Below are positions 8,428 through 16,976 of a DNA stretch of 64,000 nt, in pieces; within the stretch, counting starts at the first letter, position 1, and every line of letters begins with the position of its first letter. The notes beneath the pieces are model-generated. The model was not told where the DNA came from, searched no databases, and was given only the letters and a program-made list of their open reading frames with translations. Both the position numbers and the translations under genes were made by a program. This stretch comes from Pedobacter frigoris (GTDB lineage: Bacteria > Bacteroidota > Bacteroidia > Sphingobacteriales > Sphingobacteriaceae): NCBI RefSeq assembly GCF_005116445.1, contig NZ_SWBQ01000003.1:186001-250000 (forward strand), written 5' to 3'.

Positions 8428-11400
8428 TTAAAAAGTAGTCTGTAATTGCAATGTATAATTGTGTGCAAACGGATAATCGAGGCCGCGTTCCCGCTTAATA
8501 CTTGAAGCCCTGAAAATATCTGAACCAAACAATGTGATCTTCGTGTTCTGAAGACCTAGCCGTTTATTTATTTTATCCGAAAAGCGATAATAAACAGACA
8601 TGCTTTCACCTGCAATGAAATTATTCTTTTGCACAAATCTGGTAGTTGCGTAACTAATTGGCGCGTTTACGTTGTTGGTATAATTTACAATGCCACGATA
8701 AAATGATACATCTCCTGGTTTCTGCCACCTGGAGTCATACACACGACGGTCCACATTATAAAGCGCCACGTTAGCATTCTCCACACGATCTACAAGGGTT
8801 TGGTTATAGGTATCTCCTCCAAAATCAAATCTCAAGTAGAAGTTCAAGCCAAACCCCTTAACTTCCAGGTTGGTCCCCAAAGTACCGGAAATATCTGAAG
8901 TCCTGTCACCGGCAATAACCTGATCTGCAGGATTATAAGAACTAACAACTGTACCATCTCTACTTAAAAAAAGCTCATTACCAGAAGCAGGATCAATACC
9001 TAGCGACGGCACGGCCCAAATTACATTTACAGATTGTCCCTCCGCATATTTTGGAAGTGGTGAAGTAGAACGGGTAGAATTCGCTCTTTCATTTAGTGCC
9101 TTAATAGTCGACGATATCTTTTCAATCTTATTGGTCACATGGAAAGCGTTGAAAAACACCGACCAGTTGTTGCGGTTACTTGGATTGGCCAGGATGTTAA
9201 AGCGCCCGTAAAGCTCATAACCTTTGTTCAGCACATCTCCCATATTGTCGTAGTATCCGGAAAATCCTGATGAAGGGGCACTTGCAATAAAGGCTATACT
9301 TCCCTTAGTCCGCTCGATGAAGTAGTTGGCATTTAAAGTGAAACGATTAAATAAAGTAATATCAAGACCGATATTCTGCTTCAGCGTTTTCTGCCAGGCC
9401 AGCATTTCATTACCATAACCAAGCAGATAAGAAGCGATAACTCCTCTATACTCACGGTCTGTGTAATACTGACTGGTAGTAATCCCCTTGTAGCTTTCAA
9501 AACTTTGTGATCCTGTTGTACCAATGGTATAGCGCAATCTCATATCATTAACTACAGGATTGTCTTTCAAAAAGCTTTCATTCGTCAGATTCCAACCTGC
9601 ACCTATAGACCAGAATGGAGCGTATCGTTTGTCTGTTCCGAACAAAGATGAACCATCTAAACGAAAAGTTGCGTCGAACAAATACCTGTTATCATAAGCA
9701 TAAGCAGCACGGGCCAACGTACCAACTGTGCGAGTCACACTTTCGCTACCGGTAGGCTTTTGATTAGTAGGATACTGATTACCTAAAATAAACTGATCCA
9801 GATTCGGATTCGGAAAGCCAATTACACGTATCGACTGCGTATTAGAGGTAACTTCCTGTATGTTCAGTGTTGCCGACCCGGATAGGAAATGCTTGCCAAA
9901 GTTCTTATTCGCCTCCCCTGTCAGAAATCCTTCCAGACGCTCCAGGTCACCAGTACCTTTTGTGTATGAACCTTTCTCAAAAGTGGTGATATTGGCGAAA
10001 GAACTGTGCTGTGCGGGAAGGAAGATGTCCGATTCGTCGTTTTGTTTGGTATAAGACAAACGACCAGTTAATCGCAACCATTCTTTAGCTTGCCATCGAG
10101 TCTCAAAATTGTTGGTAATGCCGCGATAACCAGTCCGGTCTGCGATATTCAATGAAGCATTATACAAAGGATTGACAGGACGGCCAACATATCCATTTAG
10201 ATTGTCATAAAAATCCTGATTGGTAACGCGAATTCCCGTCGCAGGATCTATCACCTCCTCCAGATATACTTTTAGGTTGCCATTAGCATCATAGGGTGAC
10301 CAATACGGATTTAACCGGGTGTATTGAGTGAATGAGCCATAAGGTGAGTTGTTGGCATCATTAAAGAAAAGGCTCAGCTCATTTCTGAACTGAAAATTCT
10401 TCAGTCGATACGATAGAAATGAATTACCAGTTGTCGTTTTACGATCGGACCCTTTCATTACACCAGTTTTCTGATCGTACGTGATGTTCAATCCATACGT
10501 AACCGCGTCTGCACCACCTTCTACGTATAGATTATGCTTCTGACCAATCCCCGTACGTAACGGCTTGGATATCCAATCAGTGTTTATACCAGACTGTACC
10601 GCAGCTAGGCGATTTTCACGTACCAGATCCAGTGCATTCTGTGTGGTGTTGAAATTATTTTTAAAGAAACCTGAGCGATCTTCCAGTTCAAATTTCTCAT
10701 TCGCGTTCAGCAGGTCGTAACCTGTTAAATCAGGAGCTTCTAATTGAGTGCTTCCATTATAAGTAAACCTCAATTTGCCTTCCACAGGGCGGACCTGTTC
10801 AATAACGATGACACCATTCGCACCTCTTGAACCATATATGGCAGTCGCACCTGCATCTTTTAATATGGTTACGCTGGCGATACGGTTCATATCCAAATCA
10901 TTAATGCGTTGCAGTGTGGTTTCAAATCCATCCAAAATGAACAGGGGTGCATTTGGTGAAGCCTGATAGTTAAATGGATCTGCTCCTCCCACTTGACGTG
11001 TATCCACCAGGGTGTTACCCCCTCTTAATACAACATCTGGCAACACATTTGGATTGGAACCTATGTTTAGGTTTTCCGGGATCTGAAATGCCGGATCGAG
11101 TGATTTAAGTGCGCTGAGCACATTGTTGTTCGATACTTTAGCGAGTTCTTCAGAAGTAAGTGTCCGCGCCGCACCGGTAAATGTAGATTTTGACTGTGAG
11201 AAGATCCCTGTCACAACCACTCCTTTTAACGATTGAGCAGATTCAATAAGCCTTATTTCTAAAATAGGTTTGGTGATCGTAGTCTCCTGAGTTTCATATC
11301 CTATGTAACTCACCAGAAGTACCGCTCCTATCTGAGCGTTGATTCTAAAGTTACCATTAGCATCTGTCATCGCCCTTACGCTTCTATTTTTTACTGTAAT

Positions 11401-11889
11401 GGTCGCACCGATTATCTTATCCTTGGTTTTACCATCGTAGACAGTACCCCTAATTACAGTATCAGCGACAACTACCAGCTTCCGGCTTTCCGAAATAGGA
11501 TTTCTACTGATGACAATCATATCCTCAACTTGCTTAAAAGACAATTCTGAGGTCGATAGCAAACGCCTCATCAGATCACTAACCGTGATCGACGACTCAT
11601 TGAGAGTTATCAATTTAATGTTTCTAAGATCTGAAGTGCGGTACAAAAAACGAAAGCTGGTACTGCTTTCTATTTTTTTAATTGCACTTTCAATACGTTC
11701 ATTTTTCAATGAAATATTTAGTTTCACTTCATTCATCGCCTGACCTTTTACGCTGGACGCAATAGCCTGCAATGAAATAGCTGCTACTATGCAAATAAGG
11801 GAAGTTATACGCATAATCTGTATTAGTGGTTTGGGTAATTTCCGGAAAATAGAATTCCCGTTTCTTGCTGCTTCTGCAGAAAAATTCAT
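8428..11889 (-). CDS. SusC/RagA family TonB-linked outer-membrane transporter with STN signalling domain
   Basis: This 1153-residue TonB-dependent channel has an extended N-terminus with a signal peptide near residues 26-50 (MRITSLICIVAAISLQAIAS). An STN domain follows at about 55-110 (VKLNISLKNERIESAIKKIE, SFRFLYRTSDLR), the element that contacts FecR-type anti-sigma factors. Then come a carboxypeptidase-like domain (about 145-225: IRGTVYDGKTKDKIIGATITV), a plug with the SusC signatures LRGGNTL, PLFILDGFETTLQRINDLD and SVTILKDAGATAIYGSRGANG, and a beta-barrel ending NYTLQLQTTF. The STN domain together with the adjacent FecR and sigma genes supports ligand-induced transcription through a FecI/FecR cascade. 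No polysaccharide- or peptide-degrading enzyme lies nearby, so the substrate cannot be named. Confidence 0.95.
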   Translation of the reverse strand: MNFSAEAARNGNSIFRKLPKPLIQIMRITSLICIVAAISLQAIASSVKGQAMNEVKLNISLKNERIESAIKKIESSTSFRFLYRTSDLRNIKLITLNESSITVSDLMRRLLSTSELSFKQVEDMIVISRNPISESRKLVVVADTVIRGTVYDGKTKDKIIGATITVKNRSVRAMTDANGNFRINAQIGAVLLVSYIGYETQETTITKPILEIRLIESAQSLKGVVVTGIFSQSKSTFTGAARTLTSEELAKVSNNNVLSALKSLDPAFQIPENLNIGSNPNVLPDVVLRGGNTLVDTRQVGGADPFNYQASPNAPLFILDGFETTLQRINDLDMNRIASVTILKDAGATAIYGSRGANGVIVIEQVRPVEGKLRFTYNGSTQLEAPDLTGYDLLNANEKFELEDRSGFFKNNFNTTQNALDLVRENRLAAVQSGINTDWISKPLRTGIGQKHNLYVEGGADAVTYGLNITYDQKTGVMKGSDRKTTTGNSFLSYRLKNFQFRNELSLFFNDANNSPYGSFTQYTRLNPYWSPYDANGNLKVYLEEVIDPATGIRVTNQDFYDNLNGYVGRPVNPLYNASLNIADRTGYRGITNNFETRWQAKEWLRLTGRLSYTKQNDESDIFLPAQHSSFANITTFEKGSYTKGTGDLERLEGFLTGEANKNFGKHFLSGSATLNIQEVTSNTQSIRVIGFPNPNLDQFILGNQYPTNQKPTGSESVTRTVGTLARAAYAYDNRYLFDATFRLDGSSLFGTDKRYAPFWSIGAGWNLTNESFLKDNPVVNDMRLRYTIGTTGSQSFESYKGITTSQYYTDREYRGVIASYLLGYGNEMLAWQKTLKQNIGLDITLFNRFTLNANYFIERTKGSIAFIASAPSSGFSGYYDNMGDVLNKGYELYGRFNILANPSNRNNWSVFFNAFHVTNKIEKISSTIKALNERANSTRSTSPLPKYAEGQSVNVIWAVPSLGIDPASGNELFLSRDGTVVSSYNPADQVIAGDRTSDISGTLGTNLEVKGFGLNFYLRFDFGGDTYNQTLVDRVENANVALYNVDRRVYDSRWQKPGDVSFYRGIVNYTNNVNAPISYATTRFVQKNNFIAGESMSVYYRFSDKINKRLGLQNTKITLFGSDIFRASSIKRERGLDYPFAHNYTLQLQTTF

Positions 11890-11936
11890 ATTTTTAGTTT
11901 TTATTGTGATTACTAAACTTAAGCTTGGAATTACAT

Positions 11937-12015
11937 GAAAAAGGCTGTCATTCTTAATGACGCCTCCGGTAAGGCTGTTTTTTTTAGTACTCGCAATACT
12001 AAATGACAGCCTTAC
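11937..12015 (-). promoter_or_regulatory. FecR-SusC intergenic leader with terminator hairpin and competing stems
   Basis: In minus-strand order there are four segments: 12015-12002, 11978-11969, 11965-11956 and 11952-11941. Segments 3 and 4 form a stem (one bulged A) followed by five T, an intrinsic terminator about 48 bases before the SusC ATG. Segment 1 can pair with segment 2 (10 perfect pairs) or with segment 4 (12 perfect pairs); the latter would dissolve the terminator stem. This looks like an attenuator, but a plain terminator for the FecR gene with duplicated arms is also possible. A weak TAAGTTTA box follows before the ATG. Confidence 0.6.
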
Positions 12016-12058
12016 TTTTTAAGTCGAATTTTTCCGGGTAGAGTAGAATTTCTTCATA

Positions 12059-13042
12059 TTAGTTACGGTTTAAAGGTTTAATTGATACTTCTGTACTATC
12101 TATATTAAAATTGTGTTTAGCGTTGTTGTAATTACAAATGATGGATAGAAAGTGATCAAGACTTTCATTCGCCCTTAGTGAAGTGGTAAATTTCACGTTT
12201 TGCAAATCCTCATCAGGCAGGTTGATCTTCACTTGAAAACGGTCCTCCAACATGTTCTTAGCATCTTTAAATGAGATGTCATTAAAGACAATTCCCTCTT
12301 TATTATTCCATGAAAGCTCCTTCTCTGCATTGATGACTTTTCTGCTGACCATCTCTGCATCTTCTGATACTACCTGCATATTCTTTTTCAGATAAGTAAG
12401 CCAGTGAGATTTCATATTTTTCACTTCTACCAATCCCCTGATTACATTGACCTTCACAGATTTTGATCCGGCCGGTGCTGTAATGTCAAACGAGGTACCC
12501 AATACAGTCGTTCTCACATTACCTGTATAAATAATGAAAGGCTTCGAAGGATTGTGTGCAATATCGAAGAAAGCTTTTCCCTCCAGTTCTACTTCTCTAT
12601 TGTGTTTTTTATTAAATGCCGACAGTATGGTTAGCTTACTACCCTTTTCAAGAATGATCACACTTCCGTCAGACAGTTTCATCATGCTATTCTCAGTTGC
12701 GGATGCCACCACCACACTATCCCTATCAACAGGAGCTGAAACAAGCTTGGTTTCCGGATTGGTCTTAACCTCTTTCCCCGATTGAAATTTATAAACAAAT
12801 AATACTGCAATAACTATCGCAGCAGCATATGCAGTCCATCTTACAAAAGGATAACTCTTTTTTGCAGGCGCTATGCCATTCCAGATTTCTTCCTGAACAA
12901 GCGCCATCTGCTCTTTTTCAGGAACAAAATCACTATTCTTTAGCTCATTAAGATACCAACCTTCTACAATAGCCTTTTCTTCTTCAGTGCATTTGCCCTC
13001 AACATATTTATCAAAAAGATCTTTGGAAAAATCGTGTTTCAT
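12059..13042 (-). CDS. FecR family anti-sigma factor
   Basis: FecR proteins span the inner membrane, hold the partner sigma factor in the cytoplasm and read the STN domain of a TonB receptor in the periplasm. This 327-residue protein has a cytoplasmic N-terminus (FSKDLFDKYVEGKCTEEEKAIVEGWY), a single membrane helix at about 90-106 (WTAYAAAIVIAVLFVYKF), the FecR domain (MKLSDGSVIILEKGSKLTI, REVELEGKAFFDIAHNPSKP, VRTTVLGTSFDITA), and a C-terminal DUF4974-like domain (VFNDISFKDAKNMLEDRFQVKI). It lies between the sigma gene at 13135 and SusC, the usual order, so it very probably controls the sigma factor at 13135-13722. Confidence 0.94.
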   Translation of the reverse strand: MKHDFSKDLFDKYVEGKCTEEEKAIVEGWYLNELKNSDFVPEKEQMALVQEEIWNGIAPAKKSYPFVRWTAYAAAIVIAVLFVYKFQSGKEVKTNPETKLVSAPVDRDSVVVASATENSMMKLSDGSVIILEKGSKLTILSAFNKKHNREVELEGKAFFDIAHNPSKPFIIYTGNVRTTVLGTSFDITAPAGSKSVKVNVIRGLVEVKNMKSHWLTYLKKNMQVVSEDAEMVSRKVINAEKELSWNNKEGIVFNDISFKDAKNMLEDRFQVKINLPDEDLQNVKFTTSLRANESLDHFLSIICNYNNAKHNFNIDSTEVSIKPLNRN

Positions 13043-13134
13043 CTTATTTTATATCTAAAGCTTGTTTTGCTTTGATACATGTCGGCCAAAGTGAACTTTA
13101 GTAGTAGATGAAAATGAAATATTTTTAAAAAATA

Positions 13135-13722
13135 TTAAAACAGCTTAAAAAATACCATAAGAATGATACTATAATAATTGGTAAATCTGGGCTTAAGTAA
13201 TTTTAAAGCATTACTAATCTGCTTCTTAACCGTTTTATCGGAAATATTAAGTGTATCGGCGATTTCTTTATGTGACAGTTCTTCTTTTCTGCTCAGTTCA
13301 AATACCTCTTTCATCTTTTGAGGGAGATTCTGAATTTCTTTTTCTATTTCGGCATTAATCTCTTTTTCAATTAACGCACGATCTGTACGCAGGTCACCGG
13401 AATATATATAAGCAGATAAGGAATCAAGATGGTCTTGTCTGACTTTTTTACGGCTGATGAAATCAAAAACCTTATATCTGACCGATGAATACAAATAAGA
13501 CGAAATGCTAATCGTTATCTCCAGATTAGCCCTCTTATTTAAGAACGAAATGAAAACCTCCTGAACAATATCTTTAGCTTCATCCTCGTCTTTCAATATT
13601 TTGCACGCGGAGACATATAACAACTGCCAGTAACGCTCATAAATCAATTTGAACGCAGATTGATCGCCTCTCTTGAATAAAGAAAGAAGATCAACATCAC
13701 TGAAGTCATGATTTTCTGTCAT
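13135..13722 (-). CDS. ECF RNA polymerase sigma factor, FecI-like
   Basis: The 195 residues contain region 2 (about 10-80: LLSLFKRGDQSAFKLIYERYW, ILKDEDEAKDIVQEVFISFL) and region 4 (about 125-180: IQNLPQKMKEVFELSRKEEL, SHKEIADTLNISDKTVKKQI), separated by a short linker. The C-terminus has an extra hydrophobic tail (YYSIILMVFFKLF) like that of the third sigma gene nearby. This is the usual Bacteroidota sigma-70 expansion group that drives SusCD operons. Its FecR partner follows 92 bases downstream and SusC comes next, so it is likely the activator of the 2310-11889 operon. Confidence 0.95.
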   Translation of the reverse strand: MTENHDFSDVDLLSLFKRGDQSAFKLIYERYWQLLYVSACKILKDEDEAKDIVQEVFISFLNKRANLEITISISSYLYSSVRYKVFDFISRKKVRQDHLDSLSAYIYSGDLRTDRALIEKEINAEIEKEIQNLPQKMKEVFELSRKEELSHKEIADTLNISDKTVKKQISNALKLLKPRFTNYYSIILMVFFKLF

Positions 13723-13896
13723 TAATATATCCCCAATTCAGGAAGTTTCCCATCTTCCTCTAAAAATAAAGCATTAAACCGCGAGAGGTAACAATACTCT
13801 AAATTACAATTTACGGAACGTAATATCAAATAATAGGATTTTAATTCAAGACCTTATCAGGTTTTTAGAACAATCTTAACTAAAAACTGACAAATT

Positions 13897-15078
13897 TTAT
13901 TCATCACTCATTATATAAAGGGTTCTGCCGTTAATTTTGAAGTGAACTGAGCGGGTAAGTTCCATAATCCTCAGTATTTGAGAAAGATTTTTGTTTTTAG
14001 AGATAGATCCGCTAAAATTAAGGTCACGCGGCATTTTTTCGGGATATATGGCATCTACATCATACCATCTTGCGATTTTCCGCATGATAGAAGTGATATG
14101 TTCATTATCAAACAGAAATCTCCCATTTTGCCAGGCTTCTATTGCTTCAACATTGCCTTCCACTACTTCAAAAGTTTTATCTGTGAGCACCGATTCTTCG
14201 CCGGGTTTCAAGACCAGGCTTTTTACCGAACCTGTGCTTGCCAGCCTTGACACCCTTACTACGCCTTCGATCAACGTCGTCCTTGTAGCTGCTTCATTGG
14301 AATAGCTCTGTATATTAAAATGTGTACCCAAGACCTCAACCTCCTGTTTATCAGTCAACACAGAAAATATCTTATGCTGATCTTTTGGGAACTCTGCTTT
14401 AGACTTTGTAACAGCAAAATAGGCTTCTCCATTCAATTCTACACTTCTTTTACTATTGTAATCAAACTTAGATAGGTATTTGAGCGTGGAAAGCGGATTC
14501 AGCGAAACTTTAGTCCCATCTGACAATATAACCCGATAGGTTCCTCCTTTTGGAGTAGTTAAAGTATGTATACCTCCTAAAACGCCAACTGCCGAACTAA
14601 CCGTCTTATACTCAATGACACCATCTTCAACTTTAAAAATCTTTAATCCAGCATCACTTGCGAGCTCTCCGATATCCGCAGTTTCCAAATCAAACACTTT
14701 ACCATTAGCCAGTGTCAGGACAGCCCTATTTCCTCCTGGCGCTATGTCGTTCTCGGCAGTAATATCCTGAGGAATAGCGCTGATCTTACTTTCATTCAGA
14801 AATAAATACAACCATACAGAAACACTCAATACAACCACAGCAGCAACAGCTCTATACCATAACTTATAATCTTGTTTTTTTGCAGGTCTGTCTATCTTCT
14901 GATCGATCAGGGCAAGCAATGCCTGCCTGGTTTCGGCCTCATCTCCCATTCGGACTTTATCCCATGATCCATCCCCCTTCAATTCATCAATATATTGATT
15001 ATACAACTTCAATTGTTCATCCGAAGCAGTACCATCAGTTACACGTTCTATTATTTCTAAAAATGCTTGTTTGTTCAT
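13897..15078 (-). CDS. FecR family anti-sigma factor
   Basis: This 393-residue protein has a cytoplasmic N-terminal sigma-binding region, a membrane helix at about 78-94 (AVAAVVVLSVSVWLYLFL), and a FecR domain with TTPKGGTYRVILSDGTKVSLNP-type sequence plus RSVELNGEAYFAVTKSKAEF and VEVLGTHFNIQSYSNE. A C-terminal DUF4974-like domain follows (FLFDNEHITSIMRKIARWYD, LNFSGSISKNKNLSQILRIM). Its closest candidate partner is the sigma factor at 16363-16935, but a DUF4185-like gene lies between them. There is no second SusC next to it: the next gene downstream is another sigma factor. It is longer than the 327-residue FecR and only distantly similar to it, so this is not a recent duplication. Confidence 0.94.
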   Translation of the reverse strand: MNKQAFLEIIERVTDGTASDEQLKLYNQYIDELKGDGSWDKVRMGDEAETRQALLALIDQKIDRPAKKQDYKLWYRAVAAVVVLSVSVWLYLFLNESKISAIPQDITAENDIAPGGNRAVLTLANGKVFDLETADIGELASDAGLKIFKVEDGVIEYKTVSSAVGVLGGIHTLTTPKGGTYRVILSDGTKVSLNPLSTLKYLSKFDYNSKRSVELNGEAYFAVTKSKAEFPKDQHKIFSVLTDKQEVEVLGTHFNIQSYSNEAATRTTLIEGVVRVSRLASTGSVKSLVLKPGEESVLTDKTFEVVEGNVEAIEAWQNGRFLFDNEHITSIMRKIARWYDVDAIYPEKMPRDLNFSGSISKNKNLSQILRIMELTRSVHFKINGRTLYIMSDE

Positions 15079-15185
15079 AGTTTGGTTTGGCTAAAGGTAT
15101 TATATAAAGAAGGCACACAAACAGACACAAACACCTGCCTAAAAAATAAAAAAATACTTAAATAATTGATTGTCAGCACCAAAAT

Positions 15186-16361
15186 TTAATCACTAATTTT
15201 CAAACTGATAAATCTTGGCCTGTAAAACTGTGGATCAGCCCCGAGATCTTGCAAAAAATTAAAAGAATTGATATTATAACTGATTAATAACTCACCTTTT
15301 GTAGACAGACTGGGATGGGCCTTTGCATTATAAGCAAAATAGCCCTCCTTGGTAAGAGAGGCCTTGCAGTCCCAAATTCTATTTAGTGGTCCGAAAGGTC
15401 CTGTCGGGCCTGCTCCAATGCGCATCACGACGTACCTTCCAATTCCACCTTCCTGAAAAACCAGGACAAATCTGCCATCAGGCAGTTGTGACATACTAAG
15501 TTCATTTGAAACACCAGTTGTAAGCGCAGTTGCATCATTCATAATTTCAGTCCAGCCAGTACCATTCCAAAATCTCCATTGGTTATAGTTCTCAAAATCC
15601 TCAGGCCTTACTCTTGCCACCAAAAGCTGTTTCTCTTTTCCAAAAACACCATAAACATAAATATAACCATCCGGATTTTTTGCCCCGGCAGCTTTGGTAT
15701 TCACATAGATTCCGGCACCAAAAGATCCCGTCTCTCCATTTTTTTTGATGTAAAAAGGTGTATCCTTCTGTTCAAAAGAGCCAATCCTTTTTACTTCGCT
15801 GGCCTTTATTTTTATCAGGGTGTTTCCTACTTCAGAAAAACCAAAAGTACCTGGCCCTATCTGTCTGACCCTATAGCCGAAGATATAAATCGCGTTATCC
15901 ATCTCTTGATTTACAAAACCATCGCCCAGCCAGTAATAATCTTCTGGTTCGGTGTTGGGTGTTGCAGGCACAAAAACAGGTTGAGCGCTATTTCCTTTCT
16001 TCTTCCAGTTAAATTGAAAATCGCCTGAAACCGGATTCTTCCCCTCTAATATTGCCGTAGAATTATGGATCATCCCTGACTTTTTTATTTTACCATCTTC
16101 AACATCTCCTATCATACTGTCACTAAAAATAAACAACGTTTTACGGGATGAAGATCCATTTGATTCCACTCCGTTTAAAGGAATAGAATATATTCCATCT
16201 CCTCCAAACCAACCTTTTGTCCGCTGAAAAAGATTAGTCCATTCCGGGGACTCTTCCACCTTAAATTTAAATGTTGTAAGATCAGGTGCTGGAATCTGTG
16301 CATGTAGAACATACGGTAAAAAAATACCTGTCAGGATCAGTATTAACCAGGTTTTTCTCAT
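15186..16361 (-). CDS. exported DUF4185-like beta-propeller protein
   Basis: The start at 16361 (MRKTWLILILTGIFLPYVLHAQ) gives a good signal peptide and avoids overlap with the upstream sigma gene, whose stop is at 16363. The 391-residue protein shows repeats of a GH43/GH117-like five-bladed propeller: WFGGDGIYSIPLNG, KTLFIFSDSMIGD, DYYWLGDGFVNQEMDNAIYI, GFSEVGNTLIKIKASEV, GYIYVYGVFGKEKQLLVARV, LSMSQLPDGRFVLVFQEGG, AKAHPSLSTKGELLISYNIN. This fits the DUF4185/DUF5005 type of secreted proteins, some thought to be glycan-active; no catalytic residues can be assigned from sequence alone. It lies between a sigma factor and a FecR gene, an unusual position. It may be a surface or periplasmic glycan-binding protein or an uncharacterised glycosidase. 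Confidence 0.75.
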   Translation of the reverse strand: MRKTWLILILTGIFLPYVLHAQIPAPDLTTFKFKVEESPEWTNLFQRTKGWFGGDGIYSIPLNGVESNGSSSRKTLFIFSDSMIGDVEDGKIKKSGMIHNSTAILEGKNPVSGDFQFNWKKKGNSAQPVFVPATPNTEPEDYYWLGDGFVNQEMDNAIYIFGYRVRQIGPGTFGFSEVGNTLIKIKASEVKRIGSFEQKDTPFYIKKNGETGSFGAGIYVNTKAAGAKNPDGYIYVYGVFGKEKQLLVARVRPEDFENYNQWRFWNGTGWTEIMNDATALTTGVSNELSMSQLPDGRFVLVFQEGGIGRYVVMRIGAGPTGPFGPLNRIWDCKASLTKEGYFAYNAKAHPSLSTKGELLISYNINSFNFLQDLGADPQFYRPRFISLKISD

Positions 16362-16362
16362 A

Positions 16363-16935
16363 CTAAAATAGCATAAATAATACCGCAAGTCTGTTCAATG
16401 GCCCTCTTAACTTCTTAAGCGCCCTCGTGATGTGGTCGTCCACCGTTTTTTCAGAAATAGAAAGTCTTTCTGCAATTTCTTTATGACTCAGTTGCTCATT
16501 ACGGGATAACTTGAAAACCGTCTGACATTTTTCAGGCAATTCTCCGATCAGTTGTTCAATAAGCATTCTCAGTTCTTTTACTTCCAGTTCATTTCCCTGA
16601 AATGAGGAAGGGTTTAGCTGTTTCAACTCATCAAAAAAACTATCCCTAACTTTGCCATTTCTAATGAAGTTGGCAATTTTATACTTAACCGAAGTCCATA
16701 AATAGACCTGTACATTCGTTCTGACATTTACTTCCTTTCTATGCTCCCAAAGCCATATGAATACCGCCTGGCAAATGTCCAGGCTATCTTCTCTTACTTT
16801 CAGTGTATTGAATGCCGCAGTAAAAAGGAATTTCCAGTGCCTGTTGTACAGTTCATTGAATGCCATCCGGTCATTCTGGCCGATTAATTCCATCAGCCTT
16901 TCATCTGTATCATCAGCAGAGCGGTAAGTGATCAT
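16363..16935 (-). CDS. ECF RNA polymerase sigma factor, FecI-like
   Basis: This 190-residue sigma factor contains region 2 (LMELIGQNDRMAFNELYNRHW, DSLDICQAVFIWLWEHRKEV) and region 4 (IGELPEKCQTVFKLSRNEQL, SHKEIAERLSISEKTVDDHI), and ends with a short hydrophobic tail (LNRLAVLFMLF). It belongs to the same expansion group as the sigma at 13135 but differs widely in sequence, for example CQAVF in place of VQEVF. It is separated from the upstream AsmA-like gene by 41 bases and by a single base from the DUF4185-like start, so it may be translated with both. The FecR at 13897-15078 is the likely anti-sigma partner. Confidence 0.94.
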   Translation of the reverse strand: MITYRSADDTDERLMELIGQNDRMAFNELYNRHWKFLFTAAFNTLKVREDSLDICQAVFIWLWEHRKEVNVRTNVQVYLWTSVKYKIANFIRNGKVRDSFFDELKQLNPSSFQGNELEVKELRMLIEQLIGELPEKCQTVFKLSRNEQLSHKEIAERLSISEKTVDDHITRALKKLRGPLNRLAVLFMLF

Positions 16936-16976
16936 GCTATAAATTTATTTAAATCTATTCACTATACCATGATCAC

